Positions 35,497 to 44,609 of a stretch of 64,000 bases of DNA are shown in pieces. The stretch is from Alphaproteobacteria bacterium. Lineage in GTDB: Bacteria > Pseudomonadota > Alphaproteobacteria > Rhodobacterales > Rhodobacteraceae. Both the position numbers and the translations under genes were made by a program. Position 1 is the stretch's first letter. Each line of letters starts with the position of its first letter. The DNA lies in contig JAUIIJ010000017.1 of the NCBI GenBank assembly GCA_030431825.1, positions 21,944-85,943 of the forward strand, in the 5' to 3' direction. The notes under the pieces are model-generated. The model was given only the letters and a program-made list of their open reading frames with translations. It was not told the DNA's origin and ran no database searches.

Positions 35497-36633
35497 TCAG
35501 GCGGGAAACACGAAACAGCGGTCGCGCCGGATCGTCAGCCACATGACCTTGCCCGCCGAGGGCAGGAAGACGTTGGGAACCGTGGCCTTGATCACCGAAC
35601 CGTCGTGGGACATGCGAAACTCGACAAGGCTCTCATGCCCCATGAACCGGGCCCGTTCGACAACGCCGCGCGCCGCCACCCCATCGGTGGGCGTGGGCAA
35701 TGGCCCCGACCCGCCACGGTCGAAATCGATGCGCACATGCTGGGGCCGGAACACGATGTCCACATCGGTGCCATCGGGAATGCCCGGCGCGAGGAACTGG
35801 CCAAAGGGGGTGTCCGCAAGCGCTCCGTTCACCTGAGCGCGCAAGACATTGGTATCGCTGAAGAACGACACCGCCGCACGATCGACGGGACGGGTATAGA
35901 CGTTATAGGGCGCGCCGTGCTGCACGATCCGGCCATCCCGCATCAGGGCGATTTCATCGGCCATGCGCATCGCCTCTTCAGGCTCGTGCGTGACAAGAAG
36001 GACAGCGGTGTCCTCTTCCTTGAGCAGCGTCAGGGTTTCGTCGCGGATACCATCGCGCAACCGGTTGTCGAGCCCCGAGAACGGCTCGTCCATCAACATG
36101 ATCCGTGGACGCGGCGCCAGTGCACGGGCCAGCGCCACCCGCTGTTGCTCGCCCCCCGAAAGCTGGTGCGGATAGCCGTCGATGAACCGCAACAGGTCGA
36201 CCCGCCGCAACAGTTCCTCGACCCGCGCGCGCTTGTCATCCCGCGTGCCGCGCAAACCGTAGGCCACATTGCCCGCGACACTCAGATGCGGAAACAGCGC
36301 AAAATCCTGGAACATCAGCCCGATTTCCCGCCGCTCGGGCGGCACCCGGAAAACCGTGTCGCAGACCAGCTTGCCATCAACCCAGATTTCGCCGCTGTCC
36401 TGCATTTCGACCCCGGCAACCATGCGTAGCGTCGTCGACTTTCCACAACCCGACGGACCGAGCAGGCACGTCACCTGTCCCGGTTCGATGCTGAGCGAGA
36501 CATCATTCACCACCGTGCGCCCGTGAAATTTCCGCGTCAGGTTGCGGATTTCGAGCCTGGGCGCGGAGCGCGTTGATGCAGGTTGCGCGGTTCTGACGTG
36601 CTCCACCGGTATCCTCTTGGACGTCGCGATCAT
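35497..36633 (-). CDS. FbpC/PotA-type ABC transporter ATPase
   Basis: A 378-residue importer ATPase with a C-terminal TOBE domain. Walker A LGPSGCGKST near residue 60, signature SGGEQQR, Walker B IMLMDEPFSGLD and switch LVTHEPEE are intact; the C-terminal 130 residues are beta-rich with IVFRPQHVRI typical of iron(III), thiamine or polyamine importers. No permease or binding protein gene is next to it, so its partner is elsewhere. It is divergent or distant from neighbours: 48 bases downstream of the glutaminase gene on the same strand. Confidence 0.88.
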   Translation of the reverse strand: MIATSKRIPVEHVRTAQPASTRSAPRLEIRNLTRKFHGRTVVNDVSLSIEPGQVTCLLGPSGCGKSTTLRMVAGVEMQDSGEIWVDGKLVCDTVFRVPPERREIGLMFQDFALFPHLSVAGNVAYGLRGTRDDKRARVEELLRRVDLLRFIDGYPHQLSGGEQQRVALARALAPRPRIMLMDEPFSGLDNRLRDGIRDETLTLLKEEDTAVLLVTHEPEEAMRMADEIALMRDGRIVQHGAPYNVYTRPVDRAAVSFFSDTNVLRAQVNGALADTPFGQFLAPGIPDGTDVDIVFRPQHVRIDFDRGGSGPLPTPTDGVAARGVVERARFMGHESLVEFRMSHDGSVIKATVPNVFLPSAGKVMWLTIRRDRCFVFPA

Positions 36634-36681
36634 GGTCGTCGGGTATCAGCGCAGATAACAATCCCCACGCCGCTGCGCAAC

Positions 36682-37635
36682 CTAGCGTGGCGCAAAGACC
36701 GACCAACCGGTGCGCAGCGCCAACTGTTCGAGCGCCCGCGACGCCAGGTGCGAGTTGCCGACCGCGTTCAGCCCCGGCGACCAGCAACTGATCGCCGCCT
36801 GCCCCGGCACCACCGCCATGATGCCGCCGCCGACACCGCTCTTGCCCGGCAGGCCGACACGAAAGGCGAATTCGCCGGAACCGTCATAGTGCCCGCAGGT
36901 CAGCATCAGCGTATTGATCTGTCGTGCCATCCGCGCGGAAATCGCACGGGGTCCGCCCGGCGACAGACGTCCGTCAAACGCGAGGAACCGTGCGGACGCC
37001 GCCAGCTGTTCGGTCGTCATCGCAATTGCGCAATGGTGAAAATACACGCCCAGCGTCTGTTCCGGCGGGCTGGTGATGGTGCCGAAGCTGCGCATGAAAT
37101 TCGCCAGCGCGGCGTTTCGGAACCCCGTCGCCAGTTCCGAACGCGCCACGTCGGGGTCGATGGCAATATCGTCATCGCTGGCGAGGAAGCGCACGAAGCG
37201 CAGGATTTCGCCCAGGGCTTCCTTGGGCACGAAGCTGCCAAGGATACTGTCGGTGACGGCGATTGCACCGGCATTGATGAACGGGTTGCGCGGCAGTCCC
37301 TTTTCATACTCCAGCTGCACGATCGAGTTGAACGGATCGCCCGACGGTTCGCGCCCGACACGGGTCCAGAGACGATCGCCCAGACGACCGAGTCCAAGCG
37401 CCAGCGTAAAGACCTTGGACACGCTCTGGATCGAGAAACGGGTCTGCGCGTCACCCGCCGAAATCGTCTCGCCGTCACGGGTGATGACCGACAGGGCAAA
37501 CTGGTTCGGGTCGATGCGCGCCAGCGGCGGAATGTAATCCGCCACCCTGCCCCGTTCGGTCTCCGCAGCCATCTCCTCGGCGATGTCGGTGACGATGCCA
37601 CGCAAACGCTCGCTGCTCAGGTCCTGCTCTGCCAT
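36682..37635 (-). CDS. glsA: Glutaminase A
   Basis: Hydrolyses glutamine to glutamate and ammonia. The 317 residues match the usual length near 308. The serine-hydrolase-type SVSK tetrad is in [14 protein letters not shown] near residue 70, with [13 protein letters not shown], the active tyrosine region [15 protein letters not shown] and VPLP-like end replaced by [13 protein letters not shown]. It lies three bases downstream of the AlkC-type gene on the same strand, thus probably co-transcribed, although no functional link is evident. Confidence 0.94.
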   Translation of the reverse strand: MAEQDLSSERLRGIVTDIAEEMAAETERGRVADYIPPLARIDPNQFALSVITRDGETISAGDAQTRFSIQSVSKVFTLALGLGRLGDRLWTRVGREPSGDPFNSIVQLEYEKGLPRNPFINAGAIAVTDSILGSFVPKEALGEILRFVRFLASDDDIAIDPDVARSELATGFRNAALANFMRSFGTITSPPEQTLGVYFHHCAIAMTTEQLAASARFLAFDGRLSPGGPRAISARMARQINTLMLTCGHYDGSGEFAFRVGLPGKSGVGGGIMAVVPGQAAISCWSPGLNAVGNSHLASRALEQLALRTGWSVFAPR

Positions 37636-37638
37636 GCG

Positions 37639-38760
37639 TCAATCCGCGACCAGTTCGAATAGTGCCTCGGCCCGCACCCGTCCATTGATCTGGAGCTCGA
37701 TGCGATGCGGCCCCGGATACAAACGGAATGTGGTGGCGTCGCCCTTGAGCTTATGCGATTTGCGCAGATCGCTCGAGCTGCCCTGTGCAAGGTCGAGCTG
37801 TTTGAGCTTGAACACCTTGGGGGCCAGATCGCCATTGGCGCGGCGCCGCCAGAACACGTAGTCGACCAGCGCACGCGCCCCCGTGGCCGAGCGCAGCGTG
37901 GCAGACATCGCCAGGGCATCGCCAATCGCCACGCGATCGGGCACATCAAAGCGCAGCACCTCGATATCCGCACCCGCATCGAAGCCCAGCAAGGAGAGCG
38001 CCCGCGCATATCCCGCCTTGACCAGCCCGCGCAAGGCATGTTGCGTCATCCAGTCAAGCTCCGCCCGCTCCTGCATCGCCTGTCCGGCCCATTGCTCAAG
38101 CCGGTCCATGACAACAGCCGGGTCTGTCTTGCTGATGTCATTGAGATGGTTGGCAACCGAGCGGGTGACATATCGCGTCCGGTCCGCATGCAGCGCATCG
38201 AGCAGGGGCAGCGGCGCGGTGACGTCGATTGCCACCGATTGCCCCCAGGGCAGGCGCGGGCGGCTGCCTTCGCTCACCAGCCGGCGCACGTGGTAACTGG
38301 GGTGATGCGCCCAGCGGTGCATCCGCGCAAGAACAAGGTCCGGCCAGCGGTTGAGGAAGGGGCGGATCGCCCATTCCATCGAAAACCGCTGGGTGATCTC
38401 CTCGATCAGGTCAAGCGATACATCCGGTCTGTCAAGCCCGCGCAGGACGATCAATTCCCCCAGCGGCGCAAAGATGAAATCCCCGAAATCATCATCCGTG
38501 AGAGTCGGGTCCAGCGGCGGGGGCAAGGCCGCGCGCAGGGTCGGCGCGATTTCATCGACGGATCCGGGCAATCGCTCGCCCAGACATTCGGCGATCCAGC
38601 TAATGCGCTGTTTCAGTTCGAGTTCGGTCAGGCGCGCCACCACCTGCCGTTCGAACAGATCGCCGTCGAATGCCGGGTTCGCCGCCGCGAAAAGACCGGC
38701 CAGATAGTGCACCTTGCCTGCGTTGAACAGCTGATCCTTCAGCGAAAACCCCTGCGCCAT
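37639..38760 (-). CDS. AlkC-type DNA alkylation repair protein with extra C-terminal domain
   Basis: A 373-residue HEAT-repeat DNA glycosylase-like protein of the AlkC/AlkD superfamily, which excises alkylated bases. Helical repeats fill residues 1-270 (MEWAIRPFLNRWPDLVLARM and HPSYHVRRLVSEGSRPRLPW are the clearest). The last ~100 residues are beta-rich (VFKLKQLDLAQG, TTFRLYPGPHRIELQINGR) and look like the Ig-like domain known from some AlkC proteins. Lies between an SDR gene and glsA, one and three bases away, suggesting one operon. Confidence 0.85.
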   Translation of the reverse strand: MAQGFSLKDQLFNAGKVHYLAGLFAAANPAFDGDLFERQVVARLTELELKQRISWIAECLGERLPGSVDEIAPTLRAALPPPLDPTLTDDDFGDFIFAPLGELIVLRGLDRPDVSLDLIEEITQRFSMEWAIRPFLNRWPDLVLARMHRWAHHPSYHVRRLVSEGSRPRLPWGQSVAIDVTAPLPLLDALHADRTRYVTRSVANHLNDISKTDPAVVMDRLEQWAGQAMQERAELDWMTQHALRGLVKAGYARALSLLGFDAGADIEVLRFDVPDRVAIGDALAMSATLRSATGARALVDYVFWRRRANGDLAPKVFKLKQLDLAQGSSSDLRKSHKLKGDATTFRLYPGPHRIELQINGRVRAEALFELVAD

Positions 38761-38761
38761 G

Positions 38762-39541
38762 CTACATCGTCACATTGGTCGCGCCACCGTCTAGCAGGAT
38801 GTTCTGCCCGACGATGAACCCCGCATGCCGGCTGCACAGGAAGGCGCAGGCCGCGCCAAATTCCTGACGCGTGCCATAGCGCCCGGCGGGAATCGTCGCG
38901 GCCCGCTGCGCCTGCGCCTCTTCGAGCGACACGCCCTTTGCCTTGGCGACGCCTCCGTCCAGCGAAACCGCGCGATCGGTGGCGTGAATGCCCGGCAGAA
39001 GGTTGTTGATGTTGACCCCGCTCCCGGCCACCTGCCGCGCGGTCCCCGCGACATAACCGGTCAGCCCCGTACGGGCGGAGTTCGACAGGCCAAGCGCCGC
39101 GATCGGCGCGCGCACCGACTGGCTGGTGATGTTGACCACCCGGCCCCAGCCCTTGTCGATCATCGCCGGCATCAGCGCCTTCATCAGCGCGATCGGCGCC
39201 AGCATGTTGGCATCCAGCGCCTTGATGAAATCATCGCGATCCCAATCGGACCACATGCCCGGCGGCGGCCCGCCGGCGTTGTTGACAAGAATGTCGACCC
39301 CCGCCGCTGCCTCGATCACGCGGGCCTGCCCCTCGGCGGTTGCCACATCGGCGGCCACGGTGACGACCTCGACACCATGTTCATCTCGGATCGCCTGTGC
39401 GGACGCCTCGAGCGCCTCGGCTCCGCGCGCGTTCATGATCAGGTCGACCCCCGCCTCTGCCAGCGCCTCGGCGCAGCCCAGACCAAGACCCTTGCTGCTG
39501 GCACAGACCAGTGCCCGTTTGCCGGCGATTCCCAAATCCAT
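38762..39541 (-). CDS. SDR-family protein lacking the YxxxK motif
   Basis: A 259-residue short-chain dehydrogenase/reductase fold. The dinucleotide loop is ASSKGLGLG and NNAGGPPPG is intact, and NITSQS carries the usual serine, but the expected YxxxK reads SNSAR, so both catalytic Tyr and Lys are absent. This subfamily is widespread in proteobacteria; its chemistry is not settled. ATG at 39541 begins the Rossmann fold; an upstream start would add 18 residues. Divergent from prfC and first of the SDR-alkC-glsA group. Confidence 0.88.
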   Translation of the reverse strand: MDLGIAGKRALVCASSKGLGLGCAEALAEAGVDLIMNARGAEALEASAQAIRDEHGVEVVTVAADVATAEGQARVIEAAAGVDILVNNAGGPPPGMWSDWDRDDFIKALDANMLAPIALMKALMPAMIDKGWGRVVNITSQSVRAPIAALGLSNSARTGLTGYVAGTARQVAGSGVNINNLLPGIHATDRAVSLDGGVAKAKGVSLEEAQAQRAATIPAGRYGTRQEFGAACAFLCSRHAGFIVGQNILLDGGATNVTM

Positions 39542-39674
39542 CTCTGATCTCCCGATTGGTTCCTGTCCCTCGCATAGCATCGCTGCCGCCGACAATGCCA
39601 GCGAATGCCGCGCGCCGCAGATTGCGGACGCCGATATTCTTGCGCTTGGCGCGTTCCTTACCTATACGCGCCTC

Positions 39675-41282
39675 ATGTTGGACACCGCTTCTAATCGCCC
39701 CGAATTGCCGCCCGAAATCGCGCGCCGCCGTACCTTTGCGATCATTTCGCACCCGGACGCGGGCAAGACCACGCTGACGGAAAAATTCCTGCTCTATGGC
39801 GGTGCCATCCAGATGGCCGGACAGGTCCGCGCCAAGGGCGAGGCCCGGCGCACCCGGTCGGATTTCATGCAGATGGAAAAGGATCGCGGCATTTCGGTCT
39901 CGGCCTCGGCGATGTCTTTCGACTACAACAGCTTCCGCTTCAACCTGGTGGATACACCGGGCCACTCGGATTTTTCCGAAGACACCTATCGCACGCTCAC
40001 GGCGGTGGATGCGGCGGTGATGGTCATCGACGGTGCCAAGGGTGTCGAAAGCCAGACACAGAAACTGTTCGAGGTCTGTCGCCTGCGTGACCTGCCCATC
40101 CTGACTTTCTGCAACAAGATGGACCGTGAAAGCCGGGACGTATTCGAGATCATCGACGAAATTCAGGAAAACCTGGCGATCGACGTGACCCCGGCCAGTT
40201 GGCCCATCGGACAGGGCCGCGATTTTCTGGGATGCTACGACATCCTGCGCGACCGGCTTGAACTGATGGATCGCGCCGATCGCAACAAGGTCGCCGAAAG
40301 CATAGAGATCAACGGCCTCGATGATCCGGCGCTGGCCGCGCACGTGCCCGCACAGCTCCTCGATCAGCTGCGCGAAGAGCTTGAAATGGCGCGCGAACTG
40401 CTGCCCCGGCTGGACCCGCAGGCGGTGCTCGAAGGTCACATGACGCCGATCTGGTTCGGCTCGGCGATCAACAGTTTCGGGGTCAAGGAGTTGATGGACG
40501 GCATCGGCCTTTATGGCCCGCAGCCGCAGATTCAGTCAGCGCAGCCCCGCCAGATATCGCCCGAAGAGAGCAAGGTCGCGGGCTTCGTGTTCAAGGTGCA
40601 GGCCAACATGGACCCCAAGCATCGCGACCGCGTCGCCTTTGTCCGCATGGCGTCGGGGCATTTCAAACGCGGCATGAAACTGACCCATGTGCGGTCAAAA
40701 AAGCCGATGGCGATCACCAACCCCGTCCTGTTCCTTGCCTCGGATCGCGAGCTTGCGGACGAGGCCTGGGCCGGTGACATCATCGGCATCCCCAACCACG
40801 GGCAGTTGCGCATCGGTGACACGCTGACCGAGGGCGAGGCATTGCGGGTGACCGGCATTCCGTCCTTCGCGCCCGAACTGCTGCAGGGCGTGCGCGCGGG
40901 CGACCCGATGAAGGCCAAGCATCTGGAAAAGGCGCTGATGCAATTCGCCGAGGAAGGCGCCGCCAAGGTCTTCAAGCCCTCTATCGGCTCGGGCTTCATC
41001 GTCGGCGTGGTCGGAGCCCTGCAATTCGAAGTGCTGGCCAGCCGGATCGAGCTTGAATACGGCCTGCCCGTGCGCTTCGAAGCCAGCCAGTTCACCAGCG
41101 CCCGCTGGGTTTCAGGAGACAAGGCCGCGGTCGACAAGTTCGCCAACGCCAACAAGCAACATATCGCACATGACCATGACGGCGACATCGTGTACCTGAC
41201 CCGGTTGCAATGGGACATCGACAGGATCGAACGCGATTACCCCGATGTGCGCCTGACCGCGACCAAGGAAATGATGGTCTGA
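39675..41282 (+). CDS. prfC: Peptide chain release factor 3
   Basis: GTPase that removes RF1/RF2 from the ribosome after termination. From ATG 39675 the protein has 535 residues, the family length. G1 is HPDAGKTT (residues 26-33), G3 DTPGHSDF, G4 NKMD, and the switch region contains MQMEKDRGISVSASAM. The frame is open far upstream but that part is antisense to the SDR gene. RF3 C-terminal motif (RFEASQFTSARWV) is present. Divergent from the SDR gene by 133 bases. Confidence 0.95.
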   Translation: MLDTASNRPELPPEIARRRTFAIISHPDAGKTTLTEKFLLYGGAIQMAGQVRAKGEARRTRSDFMQMEKDRGISVSASAMSFDYNSFRFNLVDTPGHSDFSEDTYRTLTAVDAAVMVIDGAKGVESQTQKLFEVCRLRDLPILTFCNKMDRESRDVFEIIDEIQENLAIDVTPASWPIGQGRDFLGCYDILRDRLELMDRADRNKVAESIEINGLDDPALAAHVPAQLLDQLREELEMARELLPRLDPQAVLEGHMTPIWFGSAINSFGVKELMDGIGLYGPQPQIQSAQPRQISPEESKVAGFVFKVQANMDPKHRDRVAFVRMASGHFKRGMKLTHVRSKKPMAITNPVLFLASDRELADEAWAGDIIGIPNHGQLRIGDTLTEGEALRVTGIPSFAPELLQGVRAGDPMKAKHLEKALMQFAEEGAAKVFKPSIGSGFIVGVVGALQFEVLASRIELEYGLPVRFEASQFTSARWVSGDKAAVDKFANANKQHIAHDHDGDIVYLTRLQWDIDRIERDYPDVRLTATKEMMV

Positions 41283-41328
41283 ACACCTGGGGATTTTCAG
41301 CGCCCGCGCACCGGTGTAAGCACGGGGT

Positions 41329-42066
41329 ATGGACAAACGCGACGTAACCTATGACGGCGGCCTCGCGGCCATGCTCGAGCGGTATAACGCCCGCCGCAAG
41401 CCCTTCAACCCGGATGTCGTGGCCCTGCCCCCGCTTGATGCGGATCTCGCCGCGCTCGCCGCGCAGGTCGTCACACAGAACGATCTGACGCCGCGCACCG
41501 CCACGCGCTGGTCGCGCAAGAAGGCGCAGATTGCCTCTGAATTCCCCGGCAAGTCGCAGCTTGCGCTGTTGAACGCCCTGCTGATTTCGAACCTGCGGAA
41601 ATACAGCGCCCCGCCGCACGCGGCGGCGCTGTTTCGACGGCTCTGGCTGGAACAGCACGGGCACCTGCTCGATCAGCTTGATCTGCGGTGGCAAGTCTCC
41701 TCCGTGATGACCTTTGCCGACCACGGCGAAACCGACGTGCAGCGACAGGTCGGACAGGCGCTGAGAATGCTGTTCTCTATGATGAAGCTCTACGAATTCG
41801 AACGGCTCTACGGCAGAACGCCGCCCGACGTACCCTACCCCGTCAACGACCGCCTGCAGGTCCCGCTGCCCTTGCAGATGGGCGATTACTCGATCCGCAA
41901 TGGCGGGCTCGACATCAACATTCTCGCCCCGGTCTGGGAACTCGCGCTGAGCGATCCGGGCATCGCACCGCTTGCCGATCACCTGATGCGGGAACTGAAC
42001 CGCGACCCCGACAACATCTTTCGCCGGTTGCAACTGATGCGCCAGAAAATTCAGGACAAGACATGA
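41329..42066 (+). CDS. Conserved helical protein of unknown function
   Basis: A 245-residue soluble, mostly helical protein without signal peptide or membrane segment. Distinct stretches are TRWSRKKAQIASEFPGKSQ, LRMLFSMMKLYEFERLYG and GLDINILAPVWELALSDPG; no known motif recognised. It follows prfC by 46 bases and overlaps the glycosyltransferase start by four bases, so it is co-translated with it and could assist it, which is inference only. Confidence 0.75.
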   Translation: MDKRDVTYDGGLAAMLERYNARRKPFNPDVVALPPLDADLAALAAQVVTQNDLTPRTATRWSRKKAQIASEFPGKSQLALLNALLISNLRKYSAPPHAAALFRRLWLEQHGHLLDQLDLRWQVSSVMTFADHGETDVQRQVGQALRMLFSMMKLYEFERLYGRTPPDVPYPVNDRLQVPLPLQMGDYSIRNGGLDINILAPVWELALSDPGIAPLADHLMRELNRDPDNIFRRLQLMRQKIQDKT

Positions 42067-42986
42067 TCCGCTGGGGGCTCGTTGCAACCATCAAGGCACC
42101 GACCAGAGCGGTCCTGAATTTCGTGGCACATCACCTCGAACTGGGCGCGCACCGCATATATGTCTATCTCGACGAAGCCGATCCGGCGACATTTGCGCTG
42201 CTCGACGCGCATCCAAAGGTCAGCGTGACGACATGCGACGACGCCTATTGGGCAGAACATCCAAGGCATCCGAAAAAACACCAGGTCCGGCAGTCGGCCA
42301 ATGCAACCCATGCCTATGCCCGCGCCGAGGTCGACTGGCTGGCCCATATCGATGTGGATGAGTTTCTGTGTCCGAAGACCTCGCTTGCGGATCAGCTTGC
42401 CGCCCTGCCCGAAACCGCCCAATGTGCCCGCATCTATCCCGCCGAGGCGCTGGCCGGCGACGGCACCGCCTTCAAGCTGACCAAACGACTCCCCTATGAG
42501 CGCGCGGTCAGCGCCGAGCAACTTTATCCGATCTACGGAAAATATCTCGAAGGCGGGTTTCTCAGCCATGTCGAGGGCAAACTCTTTGCCCGCACCGGCC
42601 TGAAAGATGTGATGTTTCGCATTCACAATCTGCTGCACGGCGACATCAGGAACCCCGGCAAAGCCGTGCTCGACGACACGATCCTGTGCCACTGTCACGC
42701 CCGGAGCTGGGACGCGTTCATGGCCGCCTATCGATTCCGGATGGAACGCGGCTCGTACCGCGCCGATCTCGCACCGATGCGCGTGGAGCGTCGCAACAGA
42801 ATGACCCTGCACCAACTGCTTTCTTTGATCGCGAAGCACTACGGAGAGCAAGGGCTGCGCGCTTTCTATGACGAACTGCACGCCGATACCCCCGATCATC
42901 GCCGGCGCCTTGCCGAACAGGGTTTGCTGCATCTGTGCGACCTGCAACTGGATCAATCGCGCCGGAAACAATTTCCCTCGTATTGA
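42063..42986 (+). CDS. Family 2-like glycosyltransferase
   Basis: A 307-residue cytoplasmic glycosyltransferase of the GT2-like (Glyco_tranf_2_4) type. The N-terminus VATIKAPTRAVLNFVAHHLELGAHRIYVY is the family opening (read as two strands and a helix), and the metal/nucleotide-sugar DxD site is HIDVDEFL near residue 99. The remaining residues include HVEGKLFARTGL and a His-rich CHCHARSWD. Acceptor and donor sugars unknown; likely surface polysaccharide. The start overlaps the preceding stop (ATGA). Confidence 0.85.
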   Translation: MIRWGLVATIKAPTRAVLNFVAHHLELGAHRIYVYLDEADPATFALLDAHPKVSVTTCDDAYWAEHPRHPKKHQVRQSANATHAYARAEVDWLAHIDVDEFLCPKTSLADQLAALPETAQCARIYPAEALAGDGTAFKLTKRLPYERAVSAEQLYPIYGKYLEGGFLSHVEGKLFARTGLKDVMFRIHNLLHGDIRNPGKAVLDDTILCHCHARSWDAFMAAYRFRMERGSYRADLAPMRVERRNRMTLHQLLSLIAKHYGEQGLRAFYDELHADTPDHRRRLAEQGLLHLCDLQLDQSRRKQFPSY

Positions 42987-43037
42987 GAGCCGGATACCCG
43001 GACGGAAACAATCGTCAATTCGCACAGGAATTTGACA

Positions 43038-43065
43038 GCGCAGTTTGACCGCTGCGTCCCTTTTT
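43038..43065 (+). terminator. Possible terminator after glycosyltransferase gene
   Basis: CGCAG (43039-43043) can pair with CTGCG (43052-43056), followed after CGTCCC by five T residues (43061-43065). The stem is short, so this is weak. Confidence 0.35.
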
Positions 43066-43147
43066 GTTAATGCAGCGAGACGAGCCAACATGCGCACAAG
43101 CGCAGGACCGCTGTGGTCCGGCTCTGACAGGACGGCGGGCCAAGAAA

Positions 43148-43168
43148 GTGTCCGCAACACACGGACAC
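43148..43168 (+). promoter_or_regulatory. Hairpin directly before DEAD-box helicase start
   Basis: GTGTCCG (43148-43154) and CGGACAC (43162-43168) form a perfect 7-base-pair stem with a 7-base loop, ending two bases before the ATG at 43171 and covering where the ribosome would bind. It may control translation. Confidence 0.5.
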
Positions 43169-43170
43169 AA

Positions 43171-44553
43171 ATGACAAAATTTTCAGAACTGAACCTGAAT
43201 CCAAAGGTACTCAAAGCAATTGACGAGGCCGGGTACGAATCCCCGACCCCGATTCAGGAGGGCGCGATCCCGCCCGCGCTCGAAGGCAAGGACGTGCTTG
43301 GCATCGCGCAGACCGGCACCGGCAAGACCGCGAGTTTTACCCTGCCGATGATCACCCTGCTGGCCCGCGGCCGCGCCCGCGCCCGGATGCCGCGCAGCCT
43401 GGTGCTGTGCCCGACGCGGGAACTCGCCGCGCAGGTCGCCGAGAATTTCGACACCTATGCCAAACATGTGAAACTGACCAAGGCGCTGCTGATCGGTGGC
43501 GTCAGCTTTGGCGAGCAGGACAAGCTGATCGACAAGGGCGTCGACGTGCTGATCGCCACGCCGGGCCGCCTGCTGGATCATTTCGAGCGCGGCAAGCTGC
43601 TGCTGACCGGCGTTCAGATCATGGTGGTCGACGAAGCCGACCGGATGCTCGACATGGGGTTCATCCCCGATATCGAGCGCATCTTTTCACTGACCCCCTT
43701 TACCCGGCAGACGCTGTTCTTCTCGGCGACGATGGCCCCCGAGATCGAACGCATCACCAACACCTTCCTGTCTGCGCCGACGCGCATCGAGGTCGCGCGC
43801 CAGGCAACCACCAGCGAGAATATCGAGCAATCGGTGGTGATGTTCAAAGGCAGCCGCAAGGATCGAGAGGCCAGCGAGAAACGCAAGCTGCTGCGCGCCC
43901 TGATCGATGCCGAGGGCGAAAAATGCACCAACGCGATCATCTTCTGCAACCGCAAGATGGACGTGGATATCGTTGCCAAATCGCTCAAGAAATACGGCTA
44001 TGACGCGGCGCCCATTCACGGCGACCTCGATCAAAGCCAGCGCACCCGTACCCTGGACGGGTTCCGCGATGGCACCCTGCGCTTTCTCGTGGCCTCGGAT
44101 GTCGCCGCGCGCGGGCTCGACGTGCCCAGCGTCAGCCATGTGTTCAACTTTGACGTTCCCGGCCATGCCGAGGATTACGTGCACCGGATCGGACGCACCG
44201 GTCGCGCCGGGCGTGATGGCACCGCGATGATGATCTGCGTTCCGCGCGACGAAAAGAACCTCGATGATATCGAAAGGCTTGTGCAACGGGAGATCCCGCG
44301 GCGCGACAATCCGCTGAAGTCCGAGGTCAAGGCCACCAAATCGGACAAGGACGACGCGGCACCGAAAACGGACACGCGCAGCAAGCCGAAGAAATCCGAT
44401 GCCGCGCCCAAGGGTGCCGCGGGCAAGGCAAAGGCAGAACAGGGCGGTTCGCCCTCGCGCGGGCGCTCGTCCGGTGGCGACAAGGTCGTCGGGATGGGCG
44501 ATCACCTGCCCAGCTTCATCGCCCTCAGCTTTGAAGAGCGCCGGGCCGGATAA
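43171..44553 (+). CDS. DEAD-box ATP-dependent RNA helicase (RhlE-like)
   Basis: A 460-residue RNA helicase. Q motif (GYESPTPIQ), Walker A AQTGTGKT at residues 46-53, DEAD box in VVDEADRMLDMGF, SAT in FFSATMAP and motif VI HRIGRTGRAGR are all present. The last 80 residues are a Lys/Ala/Ser-rich disordered tail typical of RhlE-type proteins and likely RNA-binding. ATG 43171 starts the Q-motif region; an upstream start would add 42 unrelated residues and bury a hairpin at 43148-43168. It converges on the ribonuclease J gene; both serve RNA metabolism. Confidence 0.95.
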   Translation: MTKFSELNLNPKVLKAIDEAGYESPTPIQEGAIPPALEGKDVLGIAQTGTGKTASFTLPMITLLARGRARARMPRSLVLCPTRELAAQVAENFDTYAKHVKLTKALLIGGVSFGEQDKLIDKGVDVLIATPGRLLDHFERGKLLLTGVQIMVVDEADRMLDMGFIPDIERIFSLTPFTRQTLFFSATMAPEIERITNTFLSAPTRIEVARQATTSENIEQSVVMFKGSRKDREASEKRKLLRALIDAEGEKCTNAIIFCNRKMDVDIVAKSLKKYGYDAAPIHGDLDQSQRTRTLDGFRDGTLRFLVASDVAARGLDVPSVSHVFNFDVPGHAEDYVHRIGRTGRAGRDGTAMMICVPRDEKNLDDIERLVQREIPRRDNPLKSEVKATKSDKDDAAPKTDTRSKPKKSDAAPKGAAGKAKAEQGGSPSRGRSSGGDKVVGMGDHLPSFIALSFEERRAG

Positions 44554-44580
44554 CCCGCCCCGCGTGATATGCCGCCAACG

Positions 44581-44609
44581 CAGCCGGAGCGGATTACCGC
44601 ATCCGGCTG
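44581..44609. terminator. Hairpin between convergent helicase and rnj genes
   Basis: CAGCCGGA (44581-44588) and TCCGGCTG (44602-44609) are perfect complements around 13 bases that include the rnj stop. No T-tract on either side, so it could be a bidirectional, factor-assisted terminator or merely a 3'-end stabiliser. Confidence 0.3.

Noticed and set aside
35488..35502. Stop codons of the WYL regulator and ABC ATPase abut as TGATCA
   Set aside because: Just two convergent genes ending back to back; the palindrome follows from the two stop codons and needs no further explanation.
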